Shown: positions 7,737 through 16,636 of the stretch, piece by piece | How the letters are laid out: every line of letters begins with the position of its first letter | Numbering within the stretch: the first letter of the stretch is position 1 | Made by a program: the position numbers and the translations under genes | Notes under the pieces: generated by a model | Database searches by the model: none | The model's input: the letters and a program-made list of their open reading frames with translations, nothing else | Told to the model about the DNA's origin: nothing | Origin: Candidatus Blautia faecigallinarum | Lineage (GTDB): Bacteria; Bacillota; Clostridia; Lachnospirales; Lachnospiraceae | Direction of reading: 5' to 3' | Assembly: GCA_019116385.1 (NCBI GenBank) | Contig: DXBU01000152.1 | Span: forward strand, 1 to 35,520 | Length of the DNA stretch: 35,520 nucleotides

Positions 7737-8701
7737 CAATCCTGCTCCATGAGCATCTGACGCTCGATCTCTGCGGTTATGTTATTTACCACATCATACA
7801 TAGATCCCTGAAGATCGCATCCTGCGGCCCGGGTATGACCGCCGCCGCCAAAATATACTGCGATCTTGCTCACATCGATCTTTCCGTTGGACCGCATGGA
7901 TACTTTGAACACCTGCGTTCCTATCTCATAAAGGAAAATGGCTACTTCTACTCCTTTTGTCAAGCGCAGCTGGCTTACGATCCCTTCCAGGTCCTTTCCG
8001 TCTACGCCGTAAAAGATCATGTCTTTTCTGCGCAGATAGCCTACAATGCATTTTCCGTCCTGGAGCATGATGCTTTCCGCCAGGACTCTTCCCATAACCT
8101 GATTTTGTATATACGTCTTTTCGTAGAAGGATTTGTCTATAACCCTGCTGAAATCAAATCCGGTCTCCATAAGTTTTGCCGCTGTCCGCATAGTATCCGG
8201 AGAGGTGGAAGAATACTGAAATACACCGGTGTCATGAATGATCCCCGTATACAATGCGACCGCGATAGACTGGTCGATCTTATCCTCATCCAGAAGGCCG
8301 TACAGAACTTCGCTGGCAGAGCTGACCTCGCCTAAAACATGATTGATCTGTGCAAATCCTCTGTTGCTCACATGATGATCGATACACAGGGTTTTTTTTG
8401 CTTTTTCAAAATACTCCGCCGCAACCGCGATCCGGTCGCGGGCGCTGACATCACAGGTAACGAAGAGATCGTATTCTCTGTCCCCTTCTGTTTGTGTTTT
8501 GATCTTATCGATATCTTTAAGGTAATGAAAAACCGGGCGGGGCTCTTCCAGATAAAGGTCCGTTTCAATCTGCGGATAATTTTTCTTCATATACAAATAT
8601 AAAGCGAGACAGGAACCGACACAGTCTCCGTCTGGACGGATATGGCCTGCGATCCCCATGGTACCCACGCCCTGCAGCACTTCTGAAATCTTCTTCAACA
8701 C
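7736..8701 (-). CDS. nrnA: DHH/DHHA1 phosphoesterase, oligoribonuclease / pAp-phosphatase (NrnA)
   Basis: Degrades the shortest RNA fragments (nanoRNA) and, in characterised members, dephosphorylates 3'-phosphoadenosine 5'-phosphate. The metal site is formed by GHIRPDGDCVGS (20-31), TCDVSARDR and the CIDHHVSN motif (D108-H110), with GIIHDTGVF further on. The C-terminal DHHA1 domain has the GGGGHTRAAG substrate loop. No ATG is available: candidate starts are TTG 8707, GTG 8701 and TTG 8698. I prefer the GTG because AGGGGAG lies 7 bases upstream of it but only 1 base from the TTG at 8707. The ribosome binding site overlaps the rbfA stop, suggesting coupling. Confidence 0.93.
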   Translation of the reverse strand: MLKKISEVLQGVGTMGIAGHIRPDGDCVGSCLALYLYMKKNYPQIETDLYLEEPRPVFHYLKDIDKIKTQTEGDREYDLFVTCDVSARDRIAVAAEYFEKAKKTLCIDHHVSNRGFAQINHVLGEVSSASEVLYGLLDEDKIDQSIAVALYTGIIHDTGVFQYSSTSPDTMRTAAKLMETGFDFSRVIDKSFYEKTYIQNQVMGRVLAESIMLQDGKCIVGYLRRKDMIFYGVDGKDLEGIVSQLRLTKGVEVAIFLYEIGTQVFKVSMRSNGKIDVSKIAVYFGGGGHTRAAGCDLQGSMYDVVNNITAEIERQMLMEQD

Positions 8702-8715
8702 TTCCAAACTCCCCT

Positions 8716-9099
8716 CTATTCCTCGTGAATGTCCTCATGTGAAGCATCTTTTCTGGTTACATCGTCGATCAGTTTAGACATATTGACTCCATATTCAATG
8801 GATTCGTCCAGGATAAACCGAAGTTCCGGCGTGTTCCGAAGATTCAGGCTTCTTGCCAGTTCCTTGCGGATATATCCTTCTGCACTTGAGAGTCCCTTTA
8901 TGGTGGACGCTTTTGCACTTTCATCGCCCAGAACGCTTATAAAAACCTTGCAGGTCTTCAGATCCGGAGCGACTTCCGCGGCCATAACAGATGTCATCGG
9001 GTGAATGCGCGGGTCTTTGATCTCATTTCGTATGATCGCGCTTAATTCTCTCTGCACCTGTGCATTTATCCTGGTATTCTTTATGCTGTTTTTTCTCAT
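8716..9099 (-). CDS. rbfA: 30S ribosome-binding factor A
   Basis: Single KH-domain (type II) factor that binds the 30S subunit late in maturation. The 127 residues show the family pattern: KNTRINAQVQRELSAIIRNE at the N-terminus, IKDPRIHPMTSVMAAEVAPDL, TCKVFISVLGDE, LRNTPELRFILDESIEYG and an acidic end. It lies between infB and nrnA, its usual place, 13 bases after the infB stop. Confidence 0.95.
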   Translation of the reverse strand: MRKNSIKNTRINAQVQRELSAIIRNEIKDPRIHPMTSVMAAEVAPDLKTCKVFISVLGDESAKASTIKGLSSAEGYIRKELARSLNLRNTPELRFILDESIEYGVNMSKLIDDVTRKDASHEDIHEE

Positions 9100-9112
9100 T
9101 TCTGCCTCTCTC

Positions 9113-11905
9113 CTATCTTGGCACCTCTACCATAATATAGGCCTCTACAAGATCTTCTTCTTTGATATCATTGAAGCCGTCAAATACAAGACCGCATTCG
9201 TAGCCGGCCTTTACTTCCTTTACGTCGTCCTTGAAGCGCTTTAAGGATGCGAGATCTCCTTCGAAGATCTGCTCTCCTTCTCTGGTGATGCGCACTTTGC
9301 AGTTTCTCTGCAGCATACCGTCCAGCACATAGCTTCCAGCGATATTGCCTACACCGGATGCCTTGAACAGCTGGCGGATCTGTGCATGGCCGATCACTTT
9401 TTCTTCGTACACCGGATCCAGCATACCCTTCATGGCCGCTTCAATATCCTCGATCGCCTGGTAAATAACCCGGTACAGACGCATATCCACGCCTTCCTGC
9501 TCGGCAAGCTGTTTTGCCAGGGCGTCCGGGCGCACATTAAAGCCGATGATGATGGCGTTGGAGGTAGCCGCAAGGGAAACATCCGACTCGTTTACGGCGC
9601 CTACACCGCCGTGGATCACACGTACCACAACCTCTTCATTGGAAAGCTTTACAAGGCTCTGCTTAACCGCTTCCACGGATCCCTGCACATCCGCCTTGAC
9701 AATGATCGGCAGTTCCTTAAGGTCGCTTGCCTGGATCTGGTCAAAGAGGTTATCCAGAGAAAGCTTGCCTTTGGTCTCCTCCAGAAGATGTTTTTTGTTT
9801 TCAGATACAAAGGCTCCTGCAAAATGTTTTGCCTCTTTGTCGCTCTTAAAGGACATCAGGATCTCACCGGCATTGGGAACATCCCCAAGTCCAAGGATCT
9901 CTACCGGCATAGACGGACCGGCTTCTTTTACCCTCCGTCCTTTGTCGTCCATCATAGCACGGACCTTTCCGCTGCATGCGCCTGCCGCAATAAAATCTCC
10001 CACATGGAGGGTTCCCTTCTGGACCAGGATCGTAGCCACCGGACCTTTTCCTTTGTCCAGCTGTGCCTCGATGACCAAACCTCTTGCCGCGCGGTTGGGA
10101 TTTGCCTTCAGTTCGCATACTTCTGCAGTAAGAAGGATCATCTCCAGCAGTGTGTCAATGCCTTCCCCTGTATGGGCAGATACCGGAACGAAGATCGTGC
10201 TTCCGCCCCAATCTTCCGGGATCAGTTCATACTCTGATAATTCCTGTTTTACTCTTTCCACATTTGCAGAAGGCTTATCGATCTTATTGATCGCCACAAT
10301 GATCTCTACCCCAGCGGCTTTCGCATGGCTGATCGCCTCAACGGTCTGGGGCATGACTCCATCGTCTGCAGCCACCACAAGCACTGCGATATCGGTAGCA
10401 TTTGCCCCGCGCATACGCATAGCCGTAAACGCTTCGTGCCCCGGTGTATCCAAAAACGTGATCTTCTGATCCCCGATCTTTACCACGTAAGCACCGATAT
10501 GCTGGGTGATGCCTCCGGCCTCCCCACGTGTAACGTTGGTGTTTCGGATGGCATCCAGAAGAGAAGTTTTTCCATGGTCTACATGGCCCATGACACATAC
10601 TACCGGAGGTCTTGGCACCATCTTGGACTCGTCTTCCTCATCTTCTTTTAAAAGCTCCTCGATCACGTCTACCTGTTCTTCTTTTTCGGCAATGATATCG
10701 AAATCCAGGGCGATCTCCTGGGCTTTTTCAAAATCGATCTCCTGATTCACCGTTGCCATAACGCCCTGCATAAACAGTTTTTTCACAATAGCAGAGGGCT
10801 GCATTTTCATAGCCTCGGCAAGTTCCCGGATCGTAAGTTTTTCCGGAAGGGTGATCTCCTTTACTTCCGGTTTTTTCTCTTCCTGCTTAGGCGGCGGAGC
10901 GATTGGCTTCTGCACAGTTTTGGCAAGCTTGGAACCGGACTTTTTTCCGCCCTGGTTCTGTTTGAAGCCGTTTCCTGCAGATTTATCAAAATCTTTCTTT
11001 TTATTTTTGTTCTCTCTGTCTCTTTCCCTTTTGCTGTCTTTGGATGTTTTCGTAAGCTCCGGTGCAAATACCATATCACCATCGCTTTTTCTGGAATTGC
11101 TGCGTCCGTAACCTCTTCCCTGGCTCCCGGCAAATTTGCCGTCGCCTCTTCCGCGTCCGCCTTCACGGCTGTCTCTTCCGTCTCTGTCCCGATCCTCCGT
11201 TCTTCCCTGGGGACGAGCTCCCTGCGGTCTTTGAGGACGGTTCCCCTCACTATTCCTTGGTCCACGGGAGGCTGTGCCTTCTCCTGTACGCGGGGAACGC
11301 GGCTTTGCAGATCCTCTTTCGCCCTTTCTCTCTCCCTGGCGGCTTCCGGTATCATGTCCGTCTCTATTTTCTCTATTTACACGGCCGGCAGGGCGGGTGC
11401 TCTGCTGCCCTTCCTGACTCTGCGGCCTGGTTTGTGCAGATGCCGTTTCTGCAGCTTTCATTTCAGGGGCTGCAGCCTTTGGCTTTTCTGCTGCCGTCTC
11501 CCCCTGTCTGTTTGTCTGCGGCCGTGTACCGCCCTGAGGCTGTCCCGGAGTTTTTCCGCCGCTTCTCCGTTCCTGTGCCGGGCGTCTTCCTTTCGCTCTT
11601 CCGCCATCACTGGCATTCTGTGCGTGAAATACCCGGATGATATTTTTCTTCTTTTTCGGCGTTTCCTGCTTTTGCGCGTCCGCCTTTGCCGTAATGTTCT
11701 TTTCTTCTGTTTTAGGAGTATCCACCTTAGAAACCTGCTCCTTTCCCGTTTGTGTTAATTTTTTTTCTACCATGGCGGCCGTTTCTTCGTCAATATTGCT
11801 CATATGGCTTTTGACTTCTGTTCCGGCAGCCTTTAATGTCTCTATTACTTCTCGGTTTTGCCTGCCAAGCTTTTTGGCAAGTTCATGCACTCTGATCTTT
11901 GTCAT
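9113..11905 (-). CDS. infB: Translation initiation factor IF-2
   Basis: GTPase that brings fMet-tRNA to the 30S subunit and promotes subunit joining. The 930 residues contain an IF2_N module (1-50), a long low-complexity Arg/Gly/Gln/Pro-rich region (about 60-335, with many RGxG and RPQ segments), a second IF2_N module (about 350-405), and the G domain. The G domain has P-loop GHVDHGKT (440-447), DTPGHE (486-491) and NKID (540-543). Domains II-IV follow to a [19 protein letters not shown] ending. The start at 11905 has a near-perfect AAAGGAGGTAA site. The linker is longer and more basic than in E. coli IF2. Confidence 0.98.
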   Translation of the reverse strand: MTKIRVHELAKKLGRQNREVIETLKAAGTEVKSHMSNIDEETAAMVEKKLTQTGKEQVSKVDTPKTEEKNITAKADAQKQETPKKKKNIIRVFHAQNASDGGRAKGRRPAQERRSGGKTPGQPQGGTRPQTNRQGETAAEKPKAAAPEMKAAETASAQTRPQSQEGQQSTRPAGRVNRENRDGHDTGSRQGERKGERGSAKPRSPRTGEGTASRGPRNSEGNRPQRPQGARPQGRTEDRDRDGRDSREGGRGRGDGKFAGSQGRGYGRSNSRKSDGDMVFAPELTKTSKDSKRERDRENKNKKKDFDKSAGNGFKQNQGGKKSGSKLAKTVQKPIAPPPKQEEKKPEVKEITLPEKLTIRELAEAMKMQPSAIVKKLFMQGVMATVNQEIDFEKAQEIALDFDIIAEKEEQVDVIEELLKEDEEDESKMVPRPPVVCVMGHVDHGKTSLLDAIRNTNVTRGEAGGITQHIGAYVVKIGDQKITFLDTPGHEAFTAMRMRGANATDIAVLVVAADDGVMPQTVEAISHAKAAGVEIIVAINKIDKPSANVERVKQELSEYELIPEDWGGSTIFVPVSAHTGEGIDTLLEMILLTAEVCELKANPNRAARGLVIEAQLDKGKGPVATILVQKGTLHVGDFIAAGACSGKVRAMMDDKGRRVKEAGPSMPVEILGLGDVPNAGEILMSFKSDKEAKHFAGAFVSENKKHLLEETKGKLSLDNLFDQIQASDLKELPIIVKADVQGSVEAVKQSLVKLSNEEVVVRVIHGGVGAVNESDVSLAATSNAIIIGFNVRPDALAKQLAEQEGVDMRLYRVIYQAIEDIEAAMKGMLDPVYEEKVIGHAQIRQLFKASGVGNIAGSYVLDGMLQRNCKVRITREGEQIFEGDLASLKRFKDDVKEVKAGYECGLVFDGFNDIKEEDLVEAYIMVEVPR

Positions 11906-11942
11906 ACCCGTTACCTCCTTTAGCCCAAACTACTGCTGCTCA

Positions 11943-12260
11943 TCAACTAAATCCGTTCTTCTCCAGTTCTTTTCTGAGCGCCTCTGCAAAGTTTGGGTCC
12001 TGCACAGAAAGACTGGCGCGGAATTCTTTTCCCATCGCTCTGCCAAGGTGTTCTTTGTCTGAAAGGAAATAAATCGGGACTTCGTAAAACCCGCACATAT
12101 TCCGAAATTTTTTTTTGGTGTTCTCGGAAGCATCTGCTGCTACCAGGACCAAATAGCCTTTTCCTGTCTTCACGGATTTTTCTGTGGAAAATTCTCCGCT
12201 GACCGTCTTGCCGGCTTTTGTAGCAAGTCCTATCAAAGATAGTATTTTGTCATTTTTCAA
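11943..12260 (-). CDS. L7Ae/L30e-fold RNA-binding protein, YlxQ family
   Basis: A 105-residue protein of the L7Ae/L30e/S12e/Gadd45 fold, the YlxQ family conserved between rnpM (ylxR) and infB in Firmicutes. KILSLIGLATKAGKTVSGEF is the conserved N-terminal helix and loop; YLVLVAADASENTKKKF and VPIYFLSDKEHLGRAMGK follow as in L7Ae proteins that bind kink-turn RNA. The exact RNA target is not established. Its start overlaps the end of rnpM by 11 bases, so translation is probably coupled. Confidence 0.88.
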   Translation of the reverse strand: MKNDKILSLIGLATKAGKTVSGEFSTEKSVKTGKGYLVLVAADASENTKKKFRNMCGFYEVPIYFLSDKEHLGRAMGKEFRASLSVQDPNFAEALRKELEKNGFS

Positions 12261-12525
12261 TCGTTTCCAGCTCCTTTATAAGGCTGTCATAAACTTCCTC
12301 GGGAATCGCGGCTTTCAGCGAACGCTCCAAGCCGTGATTCTTGACGGCTTTCTCCAGACAGTCTCTGGAAAAGCACAGGTAAGCACCCCGTCCGTTTTTC
12401 TTGCCGGTGACATCCAGTTCGATCTTTTCATCGGCTGAACGTATGACCCGGATCATTTCCTTCTTATTTTTCATTTCCCTGCAGCCAATACACTGGCGCA
12501 TGGGAACCTTATTTTTCGTCTTCAT
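12250..12525 (-). CDS. rnpM: RnpM/YlxR family RNase P modulator (DUF448)
   Basis: A small basic protein of the YlxR (DUF448) family; the B. subtilis member is reported to bind the RNase P RNA and modulate the enzyme, hence RnpM. The 91 residues have the signature PMRQCIGCREMKNKKEMIRV, the GRGAYLCFSRDCLEKAVK segment and the basic groove residues of the family. Four cysteines (two in CIGC, two in CFSRDC) could form a zinc site. The ATG lies inside the nusA 3' end (17-base overlap). Its proposed RNA partner, rnpB, is also in this window at 32782-33134. Confidence 0.92.
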   Translation of the reverse strand: MKTKNKVPMRQCIGCREMKNKKEMIRVIRSADEKIELDVTGKKNGRGAYLCFSRDCLEKAVKNHGLERSLKAAIPEEVYDSLIKELETIEK

Positions 12526-13726
12526 AGTCTTCTACCGCTTCTGCCTCATAGTCTGCGTCTAAAGCTTCCTCTTCCTCCGGCTCTGCCTGCTGGTCGAAAT
12601 CTTCATCCAGGGCGTCGTAGGCCTCGTCTTCTCCGTTGTAGTCCTCATAGAAGTCTTCTTCATCGTCCTCATAGTCGTAAAACTCGCCGGATTCCTTAGC
12701 CTGGGTCTCGCTCTTGATATCGATCTTAAAGCCGGTAAGGCGGGCTGCCAGACGGGCATTCTGGCCTTCCTTGCCGATCGCAAGGGACAGCTGGTAATCC
12801 GGGACTACTACAAGAGCGGTCTTTTCATCCGGATCCGCCATAACGGCGATGACCTTGGCCGGACTTAACGCATTTTCAATGAGCAGGGCCGGGTTTTCAT
12901 TCCAGTTGATAATATCGATCTTTTCTCCCCGGAGCTCACTGATGATGGCTCCCACACGGGCACCGTTCATACCCACGCAGGCGCCTACCGGATCCACATC
13001 CGGGTCATTGCTCCACACAGCGATCTTGGTACGGGAGCCGGCCTCTCTGGCAATGCTCTTGATCTCTACGGTTCCGTCCCTTACCTCTGCCACCTCGGAT
13101 TCAAACAAGCGCTTTACCAGGCCCGGATGGGTTCTGGATACCAGGATGCGGGGACCTTTGGGGGTATCCTTTACCTCCAGGATATATACCTTGATCCTTT
13201 CGGTAGGTTTGAATTCTTCTCCCTTTACCTGCTCGTTTTCGCTTAAGATGGCGTCGGCCTTGCCCAGATTGATGCTGACATTTTTCCCCATCACCCGCTG
13301 GACGATCCCGGTCACCACTTCCTTTTCTTTTCCATAGTATTCATCGTAAAGGACTTTTCTTTCTTCCTCGCGGATCTTTTGCAGGATCACGTTTTTTGCA
13401 TTCTGTGTAGCGATCCGGCCAAACTCTTTGGAATGGATCTCTACCTGCACCACATCTCCCAATTCCGCGTTTGTATTGATTTTCTGTGCATCCACAAGAG
13501 AAATTTCAAGAGCAGGATCATCCACATATTCTACCACCGTTCTCTCTGCGTATACTCTGAAGTCGCAGGTTTCCGGATTAATGGTAACATGTACATTGTC
13601 CGCCTTGCCAAAATGATTCTTGCAAGCCTGGAGCAGGGACTGCTCAATGGCACCCAGCAGAGTATCCTTACTGATGTTCTTTTCTTTTTCAAGGATGTCC
13701 AGTGCTTCCATTAACTCTTTATTCAT
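12509..13726 (-). CDS. nusA: Transcription termination/antitermination factor NusA
   Basis: RNA polymerase-binding elongation factor acting in pausing, termination and antitermination. The 405 residues comprise an N-terminal polymerase-binding domain (about 1-130), an S1 domain (starting VVTGIVQRVMGKNVSINLG), then KH1 (GACVGMNGARVGAIISELRGE) and KH2 (SLAIGKEGQNARLAARLTG). The last 61 residues (345-405) form an exceptionally acidic tail in which 33 positions are Asp or Glu and the only basic residue is the final Lys. The usual Firmicutes NusA stops shortly after KH2. The ATG has a strong AGGAGGAAAAG site. Confidence 0.97.
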   Translation of the reverse strand: MNKELMEALDILEKEKNISKDTLLGAIEQSLLQACKNHFGKADNVHVTINPETCDFRVYAERTVVEYVDDPALEISLVDAQKINTNAELGDVVQVEIHSKEFGRIATQNAKNVILQKIREEERKVLYDEYYGKEKEVVTGIVQRVMGKNVSINLGKADAILSENEQVKGEEFKPTERIKVYILEVKDTPKGPRILVSRTHPGLVKRLFESEVAEVRDGTVEIKSIAREAGSRTKIAVWSNDPDVDPVGACVGMNGARVGAIISELRGEKIDIINWNENPALLIENALSPAKVIAVMADPDEKTALVVVPDYQLSLAIGKEGQNARLAARLTGFKIDIKSETQAKESGEFYDYEDDEEDFYEDYNGEDEAYDALDEDFDQQAEPEEEEALDADYEAEAVEDYEDEK

Positions 13727-13756
13727 TTTTCTCTTTTCCTCCTAAATCGTCAATCC

Positions 13757-14221
13757 TTAAAATTCAACCGCCAGGCGGATCAAGGCAATGTCTTTCTTAT
13801 CAAATGTCAATGCCTGCCCCTCCTCTTCAATTGTCACACTGTTGTTATCATATGCGGTCAGGGTGCCGCAGAATTCTTTTTCTTTTCCGATGGGCCGGTA
13901 GGTGCGGATCTCAACCCGTTTTCCTATGCTGCGCTGGTAATCTTTTTCTTTTTTCAGCGGTCTGTCAAGGCCCGGGGAACTGATTTCCATGATATAGGGT
14001 TCTTTTATGAAGTCTTCTTCATCCAGTTTTTCACTAAATACACGGCTGACTGCTTCACAATCGTCCAGGGTGATCCCTCCCGGTTTATCAATATAGGATC
14101 TCAGATACCATTCGCCTGCTTCTTTTACATATTCTACATCCACCAGTTCAAAGCCTTCTGCCTCCACGATAGGAGCCAGCAGAGCCTCTGCCTTCTGTTC
14201 GTAGTCTTCTTTTTTGCTCAA
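13757..14221 (-). CDS. rimP: Ribosome maturation factor RimP
   Basis: Acts early in 30S assembly. Family features are GFELVDVEYVKEAGEWYLR, YIDKPGGITLDDCEAVSR, YIMEISSPGLDRPLKKEKD and the SH3-like C-terminal part (FCGTLTAYDNNSVTIEEEG). I choose the TTG at 14219-14221 as start (154 residues, MSKKEDYEQKAE...). AGGTGA, complementary to the 16S rRNA end, lies 5 bases upstream of it, and homologues generally begin with this peptide. The alternative is the GTG at 14230, three codons earlier, only 3 bases from GGAGG. It is first in the nusA operon, with its own promoter and leader hairpin. Confidence 0.93.
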   Translation of the reverse strand: MSKKEDYEQKAEALLAPIVEAEGFELVDVEYVKEAGEWYLRSYIDKPGGITLDDCEAVSRVFSEKLDEEDFIKEPYIMEISSPGLDRPLKKEKDYQRSIGKRVEIRTYRPIGKEKEFCGTLTAYDNNSVTIEEEGQALTFDKKDIALIRLAVEF

Positions 14222-14265
14222 CCTTCTCACCTTCCTCCACTTTGAAAAATCGGATACATATAATA

Positions 14266-14288
14266 AGAGTGGACCGCCGGTCCACTCT
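14266..14288 (-). promoter_or_regulatory. Strong hairpin in the rimP-nusA leader
   Basis: A perfect 10-bp stem (AGAGTGGACC 14266-14275 with GGTCCACTCT 14279-14288) has a 3-base loop. On the minus strand it is followed by TATTATATG, not a real T-run. Flanking GATAC and GTATC can add an outer helix. It lies between the promoter and rimP, so it belongs to the operon leader. It could also end transcripts coming from parC. Confidence 0.5.
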
Positions 14289-14316
14289 CATGATGTCTAA
14301 GTATCAACTTAAAGCT

Positions 14317-14345
14317 ATTCTAGCACTGTCTTTCTGGAAAAGCAA
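14317..14345 (-). promoter_or_regulatory. Promoter of the rimP-nusA-infB operon
   Basis: On the minus strand, TTGCTT (14340-14345), a 17-base spacer ending in TGC, then TAGAAT (14317-14322): a weak -35 with an extended -10. It lies in the gap after parC. Confidence 0.55.
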
Positions 14346-14368
14346 GGTTTTTTTTCCTTTCTATCCGC

Positions 14369-16615
14369 TTATACCCGGATTTTTACGCCCTTTCCATCCC
14401 GTTTTGCCAATTTCAGCTTGTTTAAGGAGACTTCCTTCTCCTTATAGGCAATCTTATACTCCCTGTGACTGTCAAGGAGATAGGCATGGGACAGCCGGTC
14501 TTTTCCATCCAGCCGGATCCCCCTAACTCCCAGTGCTCCTTTTTTCTTTTCAGGGATCTCGTTGGTCATAAACCGCAGGAAATATCCATTTTCGCTTTGA
14601 AGCACCACATTATCCATCTCTTTTGCATCTCCCACAAGGATCAGGCTGTCCCCATCGGACAGCTTGGTAGCCGCTATGGTCCTTTTGGCTACATCGAATT
14701 CGGAAGCGTCTACCAGCTTGCACATACCTGCGGAAGTTACAAAAAGGAGTCTGCTGGCCTTTATATCTGTCATACTGGTCACATAGAGCATTTGTTCTGC
14801 GGAGCTGTCATAATTGCTTAGATTATCCGCAGGCGTTCCTTTGTCACGGAAGCGCACCAGAGGAATGTCCAGCACTTTAACGGTATGCATTCTTCCGGTA
14901 TCTGTAAAGATGCAGATCTTATCTGTGTTCATACAGCGGAAGATATATTTGTTTTCTGCGTGGACTGCCTCTTTATTTCTTTCATAGGCTGCCAGATCGA
15001 TCAGCTTCATATAGCCGAAACGGTCCATAAGGAAGCAAACTTCCATTTCCTCGATCTTCTTTTCCTCGTAAACGGCCTCTTCGGCATTTTCGATGGCAGT
15101 CCGCCGTTTTGTTCCATATTCCTTTTTTATTGCATCTAGTTCCCGGATGAGCACCCCCGCCATGGAATCGTAATTGTCCAGGATATCCTGATAGATCCCG
15201 ATGTTCTTTAAGGTCTCTTCATGTTCTGCCATAAGCGCCTCGATTTCCAGTCCGATCAGCTTATACAGGCGCATCTCCAGGATAGCCGAAGCCTGGCGCT
15301 CGCTGAAGCGCAGCCCCTTCGCAGCCTTTTCACTGGCTTTGGTCTTAAAGCGTATGCCCTCTGTCACGCCCTCCACCAGACATTTTTTCACCTGTTCCCG
15401 GTTCTTGCTTCCCCGGAGGATCTCAATGATCAGGTCGATCACATCACAGGCCTTTATCAGGCCTTCCTGGATCTCTTTTTTCTCCTGCTCTTTCGAAAGG
15501 AGATTTGTGTACTTTCTGGTGGTGATCTCAAAGAGAAAATCCACATGGTATTCAATGACTTTTTTTAGGCTTAATGTCTCTGGACGCCCGTCTGCCACTG
15601 CCAGCATGTTCACACCGAAGGTATCCTCCAGACGGGTCTTTTTATAAAGCATATTGGTAAGGTTTTCCACATCTGTGTCTTTTTTCAGTTCCAGGACAAT
15701 GCGGATCCCCTCTTTAGAGGACTGGTTGGAAATATCGGTAATATCGGTGGTCTTTTTTGTCTCAACAAGGGCTGCCACATCATTTAAAAATTTCCCGATG
15801 TTTGCCCCAAGCATGGTGTAGGGGATCTCTGTGATCACCAGCTGCTGCCTGCCGCCTTTTAATTTTTCCACTTCCACCTTGCCCCGCAGGCGGATCTTTC
15901 CGGTACCGGTCTCATAGATCTTTAGCAGTTCATCCTTATTGACTACGATCCCGCCTGTGGGGAAGTCCGGTCCTTTCAAATAGCGCATCAAACCTTTGAC
16001 GCTGATGCTGCTGTCTTTGATATAGGCCTTCACGGCATCCGCCACTTCTCCAAGATTGTGGGGCGGGATACTGGTAGCCATACCTACTGCGATGCCGTCT
16101 GCTCCGTTTACCAAAAGATTCGGGATCTTTACCGGAAGCACCTCTGGTTCTTTTTCTGTTTCGTCAAAGTTAGGCACAAAGTTTACCACGTCTTTGTCCA
16201 GATCCGCCAGAAACACCTCCTGGGTCAGCTTTTCCAGACGGGCCTCTGTGTAACGCATGGCGGCTGCTCCGTCCCCTTCTATAGAGCCAAAGTTTCCATG
16301 TCCGTCCACCAAAGTTTTTCCTTTTTTGAATTCCTGGGCCATTACCACCAGTGCATCATAAATGGAACTGTCTCCGTGGGGATGGTACTTACCCATAGTG
16401 TCGCCTACGATACGGGCACACTTTCGATAGGGCCGGTCGTAGCGGATCCCCAGCTCATACATATCGTATAAAGTTCTTCTCTGTACCGGTTTCAGTCCGT
16501 CCCGCACATCCGGCAGGGCCCGGGAAATGATCACGCTCATGGCATAATCAATATAAGACTTCTGCATGATCTCCGCATAATCGGTACGGATGATATTCTC
16601 CTGTTTTGTATCCAT
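14369..16615 (-). CDS. parC: Type II topoisomerase subunit A (ParC/GyrA family)
   Basis: DNA-cleaving subunit of an ATP-dependent type IIA topoisomerase. The active-site tyrosine is Y122 in AAAMRYTEARL. The quinolone-determining region reads KYHPHGDSSIYDAL, with S83 and D87 in the sensitive-type state. The C-terminal half is a beta-pinwheel. At the position of the GyrA box the sequence is KKKGALGVRGI (about 690-700), a degenerate form of QRRGGKG, so topoisomerase IV (ParC) fits better than a supercoiling gyrase. The pairing with parE directly upstream supports this. 748 residues is normal. A second gyrA/gyrB pair presumably lies elsewhere in the genome. Confidence 0.88.
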   Translation of the reverse strand: MDTKQENIIRTDYAEIMQKSYIDYAMSVIISRALPDVRDGLKPVQRRTLYDMYELGIRYDRPYRKCARIVGDTMGKYHPHGDSSIYDALVVMAQEFKKGKTLVDGHGNFGSIEGDGAAAMRYTEARLEKLTQEVFLADLDKDVVNFVPNFDETEKEPEVLPVKIPNLLVNGADGIAVGMATSIPPHNLGEVADAVKAYIKDSSISVKGLMRYLKGPDFPTGGIVVNKDELLKIYETGTGKIRLRGKVEVEKLKGGRQQLVITEIPYTMLGANIGKFLNDVAALVETKKTTDITDISNQSSKEGIRIVLELKKDTDVENLTNMLYKKTRLEDTFGVNMLAVADGRPETLSLKKVIEYHVDFLFEITTRKYTNLLSKEQEKKEIQEGLIKACDVIDLIIEILRGSKNREQVKKCLVEGVTEGIRFKTKASEKAAKGLRFSERQASAILEMRLYKLIGLEIEALMAEHEETLKNIGIYQDILDNYDSMAGVLIRELDAIKKEYGTKRRTAIENAEEAVYEEKKIEEMEVCFLMDRFGYMKLIDLAAYERNKEAVHAENKYIFRCMNTDKICIFTDTGRMHTVKVLDIPLVRFRDKGTPADNLSNYDSSAEQMLYVTSMTDIKASRLLFVTSAGMCKLVDASEFDVAKRTIAATKLSDGDSLILVGDAKEMDNVVLQSENGYFLRFMTNEIPEKKKGALGVRGIRLDGKDRLSHAYLLDSHREYKIAYKEKEVSLNKLKLAKRDGKGVKIRV

Positions 16616-16636
16616 ACTATCTTTTCCTCACTGCTC

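Noticed and set aside
9386..10469. Two long overlapping plus-strand reading frames opposite infB
   Set aside because: Both are antisense to the IF2 GTPase domain, overlap each other, and have no ribosome binding site or recognisable motif.
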